Part shown: positions 1 to 5,447 of the stretch, in pieces
Layout of the letters: each line of letters opens with the position of its first letter
Position numbering within the stretch: the first letter of the stretch is position 1
DNA from: Thermoleophilia bacterium
Lineage (GTDB): Bacteria > Actinomycetota > Thermoleophilia > Gaiellales > Gaiellaceae
DNA length: 5,447 nucleotides
NCBI GenBank assembly: GCA_025933895.1
Contig: JAICZB010000183.1
Location: 1 to 5,447 of the forward strand
Reading direction: 5' to 3'
Notes under the pieces: model-generated
The model's input: only the letters and a program-made list of their open reading frames with translations
What the model was told of the DNA's origin: nothing
Databases searched by the model: none
Position numbers and translations under genes: made by a program

Positions 1-1
1 C

Positions 2-784
2 GAGCCCGTGACCGACGGAAGGCACGCGAGGTCCGCGCTGCGGATCCTGCTCGCGGAGGACAACGCGATGAATCAGAAGGTGGCGCTCCGGCTGCTCGAG
101 CAGCTCGGGTACCGGGCGGACGTCGCCGGCAACGGCCTCGAAGCGATCGAGGCGCTCGAGCGGCGGCCGTACGACGTCGTCCTGATGGACGTCCAGATGC
201 CGGAGCTCGACGGGCTCGACGCGACGCGCCGGATCTGCGAGCGCTGGCCGGAGGAGACCCGCCCGCACATCATCGCGATGACCGCGAACGCGCTCCCCGA
301 GGATCGCGAGGCGTGCTTCGCGGCCGGCATGAACGACTACGTCGCGAAGCCGATCCGCGCCGAGGAGCTCGTCGCGGCGCTGAAGCGCGTCAAGCCGCGC
401 GCCAACGGCGACGGCGATGCCGCGCAGGTCGGCTTCGTAAGCCTCGAGGACTCCGCGCTCCAGAACCTGCGAGAGCTCGGCGGCGACGACTTCCTCGCCG
501 ACGTGATCGACGCGTTTCTCGCCGATGCGCCGGAGCTTGTCGCGACGCTTCGCCGCTCGCTGGACGAGGGAAGCACGGAGGAGCTGCGGCGGGCGGCGCA
601 CACGCTGAAGTCGAACGGCGCGACGCTCGGCGCGGCGGGCTTTGCGGAGCTGTGCCGTGACCTCGAGCACCGCGCCAAGACCGGCGAGCTCGACGGCGCG
701 ACCGAGCTCGTCGAGCGGATCGAGCAGGAGTATGCGCCGCTGGAGGAAGCTCTCTCCGCTTTGCGCTCGGAGTCGCCCGCGTGA
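2..784 (+). CDS. Receiver + HPt phosphotransfer protein, probably the C-terminal part of a hybrid histidine kinase (5' partial)
   Basis: This protein carries phosphate in a multistep phosphorelay in the cytoplasm. Numbering from the first in-frame GTG (base 8), residues 11-127 form a receiver domain with acidic pocket E17/D18, phospho-acceptor D61 (in MDVQMPELDG), switch T92 and K114-P115. A polar linker (130-142) leads to an HPt helical bundle (about 146-245) with phospho-histidine H198 in AHTLKSNGATLGA. The receiver wording (AEDNAMNQKVA, then FAAGMNDYVAKP) is typical of receivers at the end of hybrid sensor kinases. The frame is open to the left edge (codons Glu-Pro precede the GTG), and no ribosome site can be judged for the GTG. 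I therefore infer that the true start lies outside, with a kinase core upstream; a stand-alone REC-HPt protein starting at base 8 is the alternative. Its stop overlaps the next start by four bases. The domain calls are secure; the 5' extent is not. Confidence 0.9.
   Translation, partial: EPVTDGRHARSALRILLAEDNAMNQKVALRLLEQLGYRADVAGNGLEAIEALERRPYDVVLMDVQMPELDGLDATRRICERWPEETRPHIIAMTANALPEDREACFAAGMNDYVAKPIRAEELVAALKRVKPRANGDGDAAQVGFVSLEDSALQNLRELGGDDFLADVIDAFLADAPELVATLRRSLDEGSTEELRRAAHTLKSNGATLGAAGFAELCRDLEHRAKTGELDGATELVERIEQEYAPLEEALSALRSESPA
769..772 (+). promoter_or_regulatory. Shine-Dalgarno-like GGAG before the cyclase gene
   Basis: GGAG lies inside the end of the preceding gene, eight bases before the GTG at 781. 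Its spacing supports that GTG as the start of the receiver-cyclase, although the GTGA overlap would also allow re-initiation by terminating ribosomes. A four-base match in GC-rich DNA is weak evidence alone. Confidence 0.4.
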
Positions 785-1845
785 GCGCCCCTCCTCCTGC
801 TCCCGGCACGATCCTCATCGCCGACGACAACCGGGTGAACCGGCTGATGCTTGCGCGCGGGCTCGAGCAGGAGGGGCACACGGTCGCGTTCGCCGAGCAC
901 GGCGTCGAGGCTCTCGACCTGCTGCGCGGTCAGCCGTTCGAGCTGCTGCTGCTCGACGTCCTCATGCCCGAGCTCGACGGCTACGAGGTGCTCGCGAAGC
1001 TGAAGGACGACCCGCATCTGCGCGAGATCCCGGTCATCGTGACCTCGGCGCTCGACGAGCTCGACAGCGTCGTCCGGTGCCTGGAGATGGGCGCGGAGGA
1101 CTACCTGACGAAGCCGGTCAATCCGGTGCTCCTGAATGCGCGCATCAACGCGAGCCTCGAGAAGAAGCGCCTCCGCGACCAGCAGCGCGAGCTGATCAGC
1201 AAGTTCGCGACCAAGGAGGTTGCCGAGGACCTGCTGACGTCGGGTTTCTCGCTCGGCGGCCGGTACGTCGAGGCGTCGGCGATGTTCTGCGACATCCGCT
1301 CGTTCACGACGATCTCGGAGTCGCGGGAGCCGGCGGAGACGATCGAGTTGCTCAACGACTACTACCTGCTGATGATGGACGCGATCACCGGCGAGGGCGG
1401 GATCGTCAATCAGATGATCGGCGACGGCCTGATGTCGATCTTCGGGGCTCCGGTGCCGCGCGACGATCACCGGCAGGCGGCCGTGCTCGCGGCGCGCCAG
1501 ATGGTCGAGCTGATCCGCCTCTTCAACGAGGAGCAGGCGGCGCGCGACAAGGTGCAGATCCAGATCGGGGTCGGCATCGCCTCGGGCCGTGTCGTCGCGG
1601 GCTACACGGGTACGCAGAATCGCGCCACGTACACGTGCGTCGGCGACACCGTCAATGTCGCGGCGCGGCTCGAGGCGCACACGAAGGAGCTGGGACGAGC
1701 GATCCTGATCGACGAGAACACGCGCCAGGGCATCGATGACGGGATTCCGGTCGAGGCGCAGGGCGAGGTGCTCATGAAGGGCAAGACCGAGCCGACCAGG
1801 GTGTACGCCGTCCTCGTCGACGCTGCGGTCGCCGAGACCGCGTAG
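781..1845 (+). CDS. Response regulator with class III adenylate/guanylate cyclase output domain
   Basis: This is a 354-residue soluble response regulator predicted to make a cyclic nucleotide when phosphorylated. Residues 10-125 are a receiver: acidic pair D15/D16, phospho-acceptor D59 in LLLDVLMPELDG, switch S89, K111-P112. A charged helical linker (about 126-155, LEKKRLRDQQRELISKF) leads to a class III catalytic domain (about 163-345). Both metal-binding aspartates are present (D171 in FCDIRSFT, D215 in MIGDGLMSIFG), as are the transition-state residues N292 and R296 in GDTVNVAARL. The domain should therefore work as a homodimer with two active sites. The purine-selecting positions are odd: Gln211 replaces the usual Lys, and Thr285 stands for Asp. 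Thr is known from class IIIb cyclases; Gln is uncommon. ATP versus GTP is therefore left open. The GTG start sits in a GTGA overlap with the REC-HPt gene, so the two are probably translationally coupled and the HPt is the likely phosphodonor. No membrane segment is seen. Confidence 0.93.
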   Translation: MSAPPPAPGTILIADDNRVNRLMLARGLEQEGHTVAFAEHGVEALDLLRGQPFELLLLDVLMPELDGYEVLAKLKDDPHLREIPVIVTSALDELDSVVRCLEMGAEDYLTKPVNPVLLNARINASLEKKRLRDQQRELISKFATKEVAEDLLTSGFSLGGRYVEASAMFCDIRSFTTISESREPAETIELLNDYYLLMMDAITGEGGIVNQMIGDGLMSIFGAPVPRDDHRQAAVLAARQMVELIRLFNEEQAARDKVQIQIGVGIASGRVVAGYTGTQNRATYTCVGDTVNVAARLEAHTKELGRAILIDENTRQGIDDGIPVEAQGEVLMKGKTEPTRVYAVLVDAAVAETA

Positions 1846-1847
1846 GC

Positions 1848-2126
1848 GTGGCCGAGCTCGACGGCGACTGGGAGCTTCGGCGCGTGTCCGGCGCTCTGCC
1901 GCCGCTGACCGGCTTGCGGAAGCGGATCGACGGCGGGCGCGGCGCGACCGTCCTCCCGGGCGGCGTCGGGGTGCCGTTCGCCGTGGTCGGGCGCGAGCTG
2001 CGCTACCGGCCGCAGTTCTCGATGGTCGTGGACGTGCTCGAGCCCGACGGCGACGCCTGGCACGGGCGCGCAACTGTCTTCGGCCGCACGGTGGGCGAGT
2101 TCCGGATGTCCCGCCGCGCAACCTGA
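1848..2126 (+). CDS. Small conserved-looking hypothetical protein
   Basis: This 92-residue protein begins with GTG two bases after the cyclase stop and ends just before the fabF promoter region. I do not recognise a named family. It starts LDGDWELRRVSGALPP and continues in short alternating hydrophobic/polar stretches broken by glycines (VPFAVVGRELRYR, FSMVVDVLEPDGDAWHGRATVFG, VGEFRMSRR). This suggests an all-beta fold, perhaps a small lipocalin-like barrel, but that is only a pattern. There is no signal peptide, membrane segment or metal-binding cysteine set. Arg is abundant, as in the neighbouring genes. No strong ribosome site precedes it, so translation is probably coupled to the cyclase gene. 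Its position suggests co-transcription with the relay genes. A functional link to cyclic nucleotide signalling is only possible. Ordered sequence and a tight fit between genes argue that it is real. Confidence 0.7.
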   Translation: MAELDGDWELRRVSGALPPLTGLRKRIDGGRGATVLPGGVGVPFAVVGRELRYRPQFSMVVDVLEPDGDAWHGRATVFGRTVGEFRMSRRAT

Positions 2127-2142
2127 GCGAACTGCCCTCGTC

Positions 2143-2154
2143 TAAATTCGCGGG
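2143..2154 (+). promoter_or_regulatory. fabF: Candidate leaderless promoter (-10 box) of fabF
   Basis: TAAATT (2143-2148) fits the TANNNT pattern of an actinobacterial -10 hexamer and is the only AT-rich spot in this GC-rich stretch. Six bases (CGCGGG) separate it from the ATG, so transcription starting about seven bases after the hexamer would begin at or next to the A of ATG, giving a leaderless mRNA. Leaderless genes of this kind are common in actinobacteria. No convincing -35 hexamer is seen 16-18 bases upstream, and no strong Shine-Dalgarno occurs before the ATG, which fits a leaderless start. Confidence 0.5.
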
Positions 2155-3387
2155 ATGAGGCGGGTGGTCGTGACCGGGCTCGGCGCCGTGACGCCGATCG
2201 GCGCCGATGCGCAGTCGACGTGGCGCGCGGCGGTCGCCGGCGAGAGCGGGATCGACTTCATCTCATCCTTCGACGCGAGCGAGTTCCCGGTGCGGATCGC
2301 GGCGGAGGTGAAGGACTTCGACCCGACGCAGGTCGCCTCGCCGAAGGACGCGCGGCGGCTCGACCGCAACGTCCTGCTCTCGCTCGGCGCAGCGCGTGAG
2401 GCGGTGGACGACGCGCGGCTCGACGGCGCCTACTCGCCGGATCGAATCGGGATCCTCTTCGGCACGGCGATCGGCGGCTTCATCGGGATCATGGAGCAGG
2501 CCGAGATACTGCGCGAGCGCGGGCCGGATCGCGTCGCTCCGACCTTCCTCCCGAACGTGCTCGTCGACACGGCGAGCGGCCAGCTTGCGATCTCGCTCGG
2601 CTTCCGGGGCCCGAACTACGCGCCGATCTCTGCCTGCGCCACCGGCTCGACGGCCGTGGGCGAGGCGGCGGAGCTGATCAAGCGTGGAGACGCCGACGCG
2701 GTGCTCGCGGGCGGCGCCGAGGCGTGCCTGCATCCGCTCGTCCTCGCCGGCTTCTGCGCGATGCGCGGGCTCGTCGCAGAGGACGAGCATCCGCCGCGGG
2801 CGTCGCGGCCGTTCGACGCGACCCGGGCCGGATTCGTGATGGGGGAAGGTGCGTGCGTGCTCGTGCTCGAAGAGCTCGAGGCGGCCGAGCGGCGGGGCGC
2901 GACCGTGTACGCCGAGATCCTCGGCTACGGCATGTCGAACGACGCGCATCACCTCGCGCAGCCGGATCCGGCATCCGTCGGCGTCGCGGAGATGATGCGG
3001 CACGCGCTCCGGCGCGCGGACGTCGAGCCCGAGCGCGTCGGCTACATCAACGCCCACGGCACCGCGACGCCGCTCGGCGACGCGGCCGAGACCCGCGCGA
3101 TCAAGGAGGTCTTCGGCGACCATGCGTACCGGCTCGCCGTGTCCTCGACGAAGTCGGTCACAGGTCACTGCTTCGGTGCCGCCGGAGCAATCGAGGCGAT
3201 GATGTGCGTCCGCGCCGTTCGCGACGGAGTGCTGCCGCCGACGATGAACTACGTCCATCCCGATCCCGAGTGTGATCTCGACTACGTGCCGAACGAGGCG
3301 CGCCGGGCGCAGGTCGACGTCGCGCTCTCGAACGCGATGGGGCTCGGCGGGCACAACGGCTGCGTCCTCGTCGGACGCGTCGCGTGA
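2155..3387 (+). CDS. fabF: Beta-ketoacyl-[acyl-carrier-protein] synthase II (FabF)
   Basis: This 410-residue condensing enzyme elongates acyl-ACP with malonyl-ACP in type II fatty acid synthesis. Length and order fit FabF: N-terminal RRVVVTGLGAVTPIG, first thiolase-fold half with nucleophile C161 in SACATGSTAVGEA, second half with H301 in NAHGTATPLGD, K333 and H338 in SSTKSVTGHCFGAAGA, and the C-terminal loop NAMGLGGHNGC. The Cys-His-His triad and the lysine each lie exactly two residues before the E. coli FabF positions (163, 303, 335, 340). The ATG is chosen because the conserved N-terminus begins right after it and a -10-like box precedes it. No acyl carrier protein, fabD or fabG lies alongside, so this copy is outside a fab cluster here. 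It could be the main KASII or an accessory paralogue; a polyketide-type ketosynthase is less likely, since no chain-length-factor partner is present. It overlaps the acetyltransferase gene by GTGA. Confidence 0.95.
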   Translation: MRRVVVTGLGAVTPIGADAQSTWRAAVAGESGIDFISSFDASEFPVRIAAEVKDFDPTQVASPKDARRLDRNVLLSLGAAREAVDDARLDGAYSPDRIGILFGTAIGGFIGIMEQAEILRERGPDRVAPTFLPNVLVDTASGQLAISLGFRGPNYAPISACATGSTAVGEAAELIKRGDADAVLAGGAEACLHPLVLAGFCAMRGLVAEDEHPPRASRPFDATRAGFVMGEGACVLVLEELEAAERRGATVYAEILGYGMSNDAHHLAQPDPASVGVAEMMRHALRRADVEPERVGYINAHGTATPLGDAAETRAIKEVFGDHAYRLAVSSTKSVTGHCFGAAGAIEAMMCVRAVRDGVLPPTMNYVHPDPECDLDYVPNEARRAQVDVALSNAMGLGGHNGCVLVGRVA

Positions 3388-4010
3388 GCTGGGACGGTCC
3401 GCCCGCTCCGTACCGGATCGAGACGGAGCGGCTCGTCATCCGCTGCTACGAGCCGCGCGATGCGCCGCTCCTGAAGGACGCGATCGACTCGAGCCTCGAC
3501 CACCTGCGGCCCTGGATGCCCTGGGTCGAGCACGAGCCGCAGACGCTCGAGGAGAAGACCGAGCTCCTCAGAGGCTTCCGCTCCGCGTTCGACGCCGGCG
3601 AGAACTTCATCCACGGGATCTTCAGAAGTGACGAGAGCGAGTTGGTCGGCGGCACCGGCTTGCATCCTCGGATCGAAGAGGGCGGGCTCGAGATCGGCTA
3701 CTGGGTTCGCGCGAGTGCAGCGCGCCAGGGCTTCGTCACGGAGTCGACCGCCGCCCTTACCCGTGTCGGCTTCGAGGTCTGCGCCGCCGACCGGATCGAG
3801 ATTCGGATCGAGCCCGGGAACGAGGCCAGCTTCGGTGTCCCTCGCAAGCTTGGCTTCGTCGAGGAGGCGACGCTGCGCCGGCGGTTGCCTGGCCGCGCGG
3901 GCGGGCCGCTCCGCGACGTCACGATCTTCACGATGTTCCGTGAGGACTTCGACCCCTCGATCGCACCGGGAATCCGTGCCTTCGACGCGCGCGGCGAGCA
4001 GATCCTCTAG
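3384..4010 (+). CDS. GNAT-family N-acetyltransferase, RimJ/RimL type
   Basis: This 208-residue cytoplasmic enzyme is predicted to transfer an acetyl group from acetyl-CoA to an amine. The N-terminal strand YRIETERLVIRCYEPRD (10-26) is the signature opening of the RimJ/RimL branch, followed by SLDHLRPWMPWVE (37-49). The core strand LEIGYWV (102-108) leads into the acetyl-CoA pyrophosphate loop ASAARQGFVTE (110-120), and IEPGNEAS then RKLGF (143-158) is the usual end of the fold. Ribosomal protein N-termini are the substrates of the named members, but this branch also acetylates antibiotics and small amines, so the acceptor is unknown. The last 25 or so residues (from about DPSIAPGIRAFDARG) extend past the conserved core. 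The GTG start overlaps the fabF stop by GTGA, with only a weak GGA eight bases before it, which suggests translational coupling to fabF. No metabolic link to FabF is obvious. Confidence 0.9.
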   Translation: MSWDGPPAPYRIETERLVIRCYEPRDAPLLKDAIDSSLDHLRPWMPWVEHEPQTLEEKTELLRGFRSAFDAGENFIHGIFRSDESELVGGTGLHPRIEEGGLEIGYWVRASAARQGFVTESTAALTRVGFEVCAADRIEIRIEPGNEASFGVPRKLGFVEEATLRRRLPGRAGGPLRDVTIFTMFREDFDPSIAPGIRAFDARGEQIL

Positions 4011-4026
4011 CAGCGAACCAGTCCGC

Positions 4027-4067
4027 TCGGGACAGGGCCTGGTGCCAGGCACCGAGACGTGTCCCGA
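4027..4067. repeat. 41-base imperfect palindrome, REP-like (copy 1)
   Basis: Outer arms TCGGGACA (4027-4034) and TGTCCCGA (4060-4067) are perfect reverse complements. They share their centre (base 4047) with an inner palindrome GGTGCCAGGCACC (4041-4053). Six-base, mostly unpaired segments separate the arms on each side. As RNA or single-stranded DNA this would fold into a long interrupted hairpin. It lies 17 bases after the acetyltransferase stop, between convergent genes, so it could also stop transcription, but no T-run follows. The design resembles REP-type elements mobilised by Y1/RAYT transposases; that link is my inference, and no transposase gene is in the window. Confidence 0.75.
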
Positions 4068-4117
4068 ACCGACACCTGCGTTGCCCAGTGCCTTTAGGAA
4101 CGCGAGACCGTCCGCCT

Positions 4118-4127
4118 GACATGTCCC
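4118..4127 (+). repeat. Fragment of the repeat's right arm
   Basis: GACATGTCCC matches GACGTGTCCC at 4056-4065, the right arm of copy 1, in nine of ten bases. It stands alone about 50 bases further on and may be the leftover arm of a decayed repeat unit. It is short enough that chance cannot be excluded. Confidence 0.35.
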
Positions 4128-4141
4128 TCTTGAGCGTATCC

Positions 4142-4163
4142 CGGTGCCTGGCACCGAGGCATG
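4142..4163. repeat. Second copy of the GGTGCCWGGCACCGAG palindrome
   Basis: CGGTGCCTGGCACCG (4142-4156) is a 15-base palindrome around one central T. Bases 4143-4158 match copy 1 (4041-4056) in direct orientation with one difference, the central base. Similarity continues weakly into GCATG, against ACGTG in copy 1. The outer TCGGGACA/TGTCCCGA arms are missing, so this copy looks truncated or decayed. It sits 19 bases beyond the HAD gene's stop, on the gap side, where it could also act as a hairpin at the end of that transcript. Confidence 0.6.
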
Positions 4164-4182
4164 ACTCTCGGAGACAGGTGGG

Positions 4183-4830
4183 TCAGCCGCTGAGCACTTC
4201 GGTCGTCAGCTCGTCGAGCGAGCGGACGACCACGTCAGCGAGCGCGAGAGCCTCGTCGTCGGGCGGATAGCTCGCGTTCGGGATCGCCACGACGCGCATG
4301 CCCGCAGACTTCGCCGAGCGGATGCCAGCGTGCGAGTCCTCGACGGCGGCGCAACGCTCGGGAGCGACGTCGAGCCGCCGGGCAGCTTCCAGGTAGACGT
4401 CCGGCGCCGGCTTGCCTCGCTCGACCTCCTCGGAGGAGACGGTCGCGTCGAAGCACTCGGCGAGCCCTCCGAGCTCGAGGACCGCCTCGAACACCTCGCG
4501 GTTCGACGAAGAGGCGAGCGCGAGCGGGAATGTCTCGGCGGTCCTTCGGACGGCCTCGGCCGCGCCCGGAAGCAACGGCAGCGCATTCCGGTACGCCCCG
4601 AGCATCAAGGCAACGACGTCGCGGTTGATCGCCTCCGGCTCGTCGGGAACGCCTGCCTCCTCGTGGAGGTACCGGGACCATTCCGGCGCGCTCATGCCCA
4701 TCATCGCCCGCTGCACTTCATCGTCGTAGCGGCCGCCGCGGTCGCGGACGTACCGCTCGCGAACGGCATCCCACACCTCCTCCGACTGGAGCAGGACACC
4801 GTCGAGATCGAAAACGACTCCGTCGATCAC
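4183..4830 (-). CDS. HAD-superfamily phosphatase, beta-phosphoglucomutase-like
   Basis: This 215-residue cytoplasmic enzyme is a Mg-dependent phosphohydrolase or phosphomutase of HAD subfamily I. All four motifs are visible: motif I FDLDGVLLQS with nucleophile D8 and acid/base D10; a helical C1 cap (about 17-85); motif II ALASSSN with S107; motif III RGKPAPDVY with K140; motif IV VEDSHAGIRSAKSAG with E164 and D165. This set matches beta-phosphoglucomutase and related sugar-phosphate phosphatases. The second aspartate allows either phosphatase or mutase chemistry, and the substrate cannot be read from the sequence. The GTG start gives the expected MIDGVVFDLDG opening and overlaps the stop of the upstream GrpB-domain gene by four bases (4827-4830). 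The two are thus probably one transcription unit read leftwards, ending at the repeat-bearing gap. Confidence 0.93.
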   Translation of the reverse strand: MIDGVVFDLDGVLLQSEEVWDAVRERYVRDRGGRYDDEVQRAMMGMSAPEWSRYLHEEAGVPDEPEAINRDVVALMLGAYRNALPLLPGAAEAVRRTAETFPLALASSSNREVFEAVLELGGLAECFDATVSSEEVERGKPAPDVYLEAARRLDVAPERCAAVEDSHAGIRSAKSAGMRVVAIPNASYPPDDEALALADVVVRSLDELTTEVLSG

Positions 4831-5447
4831 GGCTGACGCGTCTCGTGCCCGGCTCGCAGAACGCTGCTGACGAACCCGCTCTTGCCCTCTTCGTACGCGA
4901 GCCGGTCTTCGCGACAGCGTTCGGCGAGCGAGCGCTTGAGCTTCGCGTACTCCCGCGCCGTCTCCGGATCCCGGCGGAGGTGATCGCGGAACTCGACGTG
5001 GTCGCGATGAGGACCGTTACCGCCGACGACGAGGTACAGGTGGTGGCGGCGGGATCCGGGCGGCCAGAGGAATGCCTCGCGTCCCGGGATGCCCTTGTCC
5101 CCCTGATGGACATATCCCAGGTCGCGCAGCAGCTCGATGCCTCGCGCCAGGTCGGCGTTCGAGGAGAGCACCGCATCGATGTCGATCACCGGCTTCGCCG
5201 CGAGACCCGGGACGGAGGTGCTGCCGACATGCTCGACCTTCGCTCCGAGCGGGGCGAGCGCCTCGCGAATCGGTTGCGCGATCTCCTCGAACTGCGCGGG
5301 CCATCCCTCGTCGTACTCGACGACGACGATGGGCTCCCGCGAGGTCGCGCTCGCCGAGTCGGTCCCGGCGAGGATCGCGTCGACCGTCTCCTCCGGCGTC
5401 TGATCGGTCGTGTCGAGCCAGAGGCCGGTGCGTGGTGTCGCGCCGGC
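4827..5447 (-). CDS. GrpB (UPF0157) domain protein fused to the tail of a P-loop kinase-like domain (5' partial)
   Basis: The frame is open from the right edge to the stop at 4827, giving 206 residues of a longer protein. Counting from the edge, residues 40-200 are a GrpB domain: IVVVEYDEGWPAQFEEI (40-56), HVGSTSVPGL (73-82), KPVIDIDAVL (85-94), HHLYLV, HVEFRDHLRRDP, and a C-terminal helix with YAKLKRSLAERC and YEEGKSGFV. GSTS and DID fit the reduced nucleotidyltransferase fold assigned to this family. Residues 1-27 (PRTGLWLDTTDQTPEETVDAIL) look like the last strand and helix of a nucleoside-kinase/CPT-like P-loop domain. An 11-residue Ala/Ser/Thr linker joins them. No ATG, GTG or TTG codon occurs in frame ahead of the GrpB domain here; the first, GTG at 5189, would cut off GSTSVPG, so a fusion is favoured. 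Actinobacterial CoaE is a known kinase-GrpB fusion, but this tail looks less like CoaE. The stop overlaps the HAD start (GTGA). GrpB function is poorly defined. Confidence 0.85.
   Translation of the reverse strand, partial: AGATPRTGLWLDTTDQTPEETVDAILAGTDSASATSREPIVVVEYDEGWPAQFEEIAQPIREALAPLGAKVEHVGSTSVPGLAAKPVIDIDAVLSSNADLARGIELLRDLGYVHQGDKGIPGREAFLWPPGSRRHHLYLVVGGNGPHRDHVEFRDHLRRDPETAREYAKLKRSLAERCREDRLAYEEGKSGFVSSVLRAGHETRQP

Noticed and set aside
642..1739. 365-codon plus-strand frame overlapping the REC-HPt and cyclase genes
   Set aside because: It is a frame-shifted reading of the two real genes, dominated by Arg, Ala and Pro and without any motif.
337..2121. Very long open frame (594 codons) on the minus strand opposite the signalling genes
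   Set aside because: The translation is Arg/Ala/Asp/Leu-rich with no recognisable domain. The plus strand over the same bases encodes receiver, HPt and cyclase domains with all key residues. Long antisense frames are expected in GC-rich genes.
2263..3354. 363-codon open frame on the minus strand opposite fabF
   Set aside because: It lies wholly within a fabF gene with an intact catalytic triad, and its translation is His/Arg-rich without domain motifs.
4027..4067. Classical Rho-independent terminator
   Set aside because: The stem is interrupted by mismatched internal loops and no T-run follows on either strand, so it is listed as a repeat with only a possible terminator role.
3282..4154. 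Minus-strand frame of 290 codons running from the repeat region across the acetyltransferase gene, considered as a transposase remnant
   Set aside because: Its start lies inside the GGTGCC palindrome and the rest is antisense to a well-formed GNAT gene. No Y1 transposase motif (HUH or catalytic Tyr context) was seen.
4330..4836. Plus-strand frame opposite the HAD gene
   Set aside because: It shows no domain motif, whereas the minus strand carries all four HAD motifs in order.
4827..5189. Stand-alone 120-residue GrpB protein starting at GTG 5189
   Set aside because: This start would remove the conserved VEYDEGW and GSTSVPG parts of the domain, which are encoded in frame just upstream.
5137..5403. 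Plus-strand frame opposite the GrpB domain
   Set aside because: The translation is Ser/Ala-rich without a recognisable domain, and the minus strand encodes the conserved GrpB motifs.

Overview
The window is GC-rich (by eye about 70%), densely coded, and uses GTG starts and 4-base GTGA start/stop overlaps. Base composition, protein style and an AT-rich -10-like box seven bases before one ATG suggest a high-GC actinobacterium, perhaps of the Thermoleophilia (Gaiellales/Solirubrobacterales). That placement is inference only. No rRNA, tRNA, CRISPR array or intact insertion sequence was found.

Layout. Bases 2-2126 (+) hold a signalling unit: a receiver + HPt protein open at the left edge (probably the C-terminal part of a hybrid histidine kinase), a receiver + class III nucleotide cyclase joined to it by a GTGA overlap, and a 92-residue protein of unknown function two bases further on. 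Bases 2155-4010 (+) hold a beta-ketoacyl-ACP synthase II (fabF) with a candidate leaderless promoter, followed through another GTGA overlap by a RimJ/RimL-type GNAT acetyltransferase. Bases 4011-4182 are a non-coding gap between convergent genes. It carries two copies of a palindromic GGTGCCWGGCACC repeat, one inside a 41-base two-arm inverted repeat. Bases 4183-5447 (-) hold a HAD phosphatase of the beta-phosphoglucomutase type. Its start overlaps by GTGA the end of a GrpB-domain gene that runs off the right edge and continues in frame into what looks like the tail of a P-loop kinase.

How the genes may work together. The first two genes contain every phospho-accepting residue of a His-Asp-His-Asp relay except the kinase core, which would lie to the left. 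The relay would end on a receiver that controls cyclic nucleotide synthesis. The cyclase keeps both metal-binding aspartates and the transition-state Asn/Arg, but has Gln and Thr where Lys and Asp normally select ATP. The minus-strand pair couples a kinase/nucleotidyltransferase-like protein with a phosphatase.

Nothing here amounts to a clearly new system. The most unusual points are the kinase-GrpB fusion, the atypical cyclase pocket and the palindromic repeat cluster.
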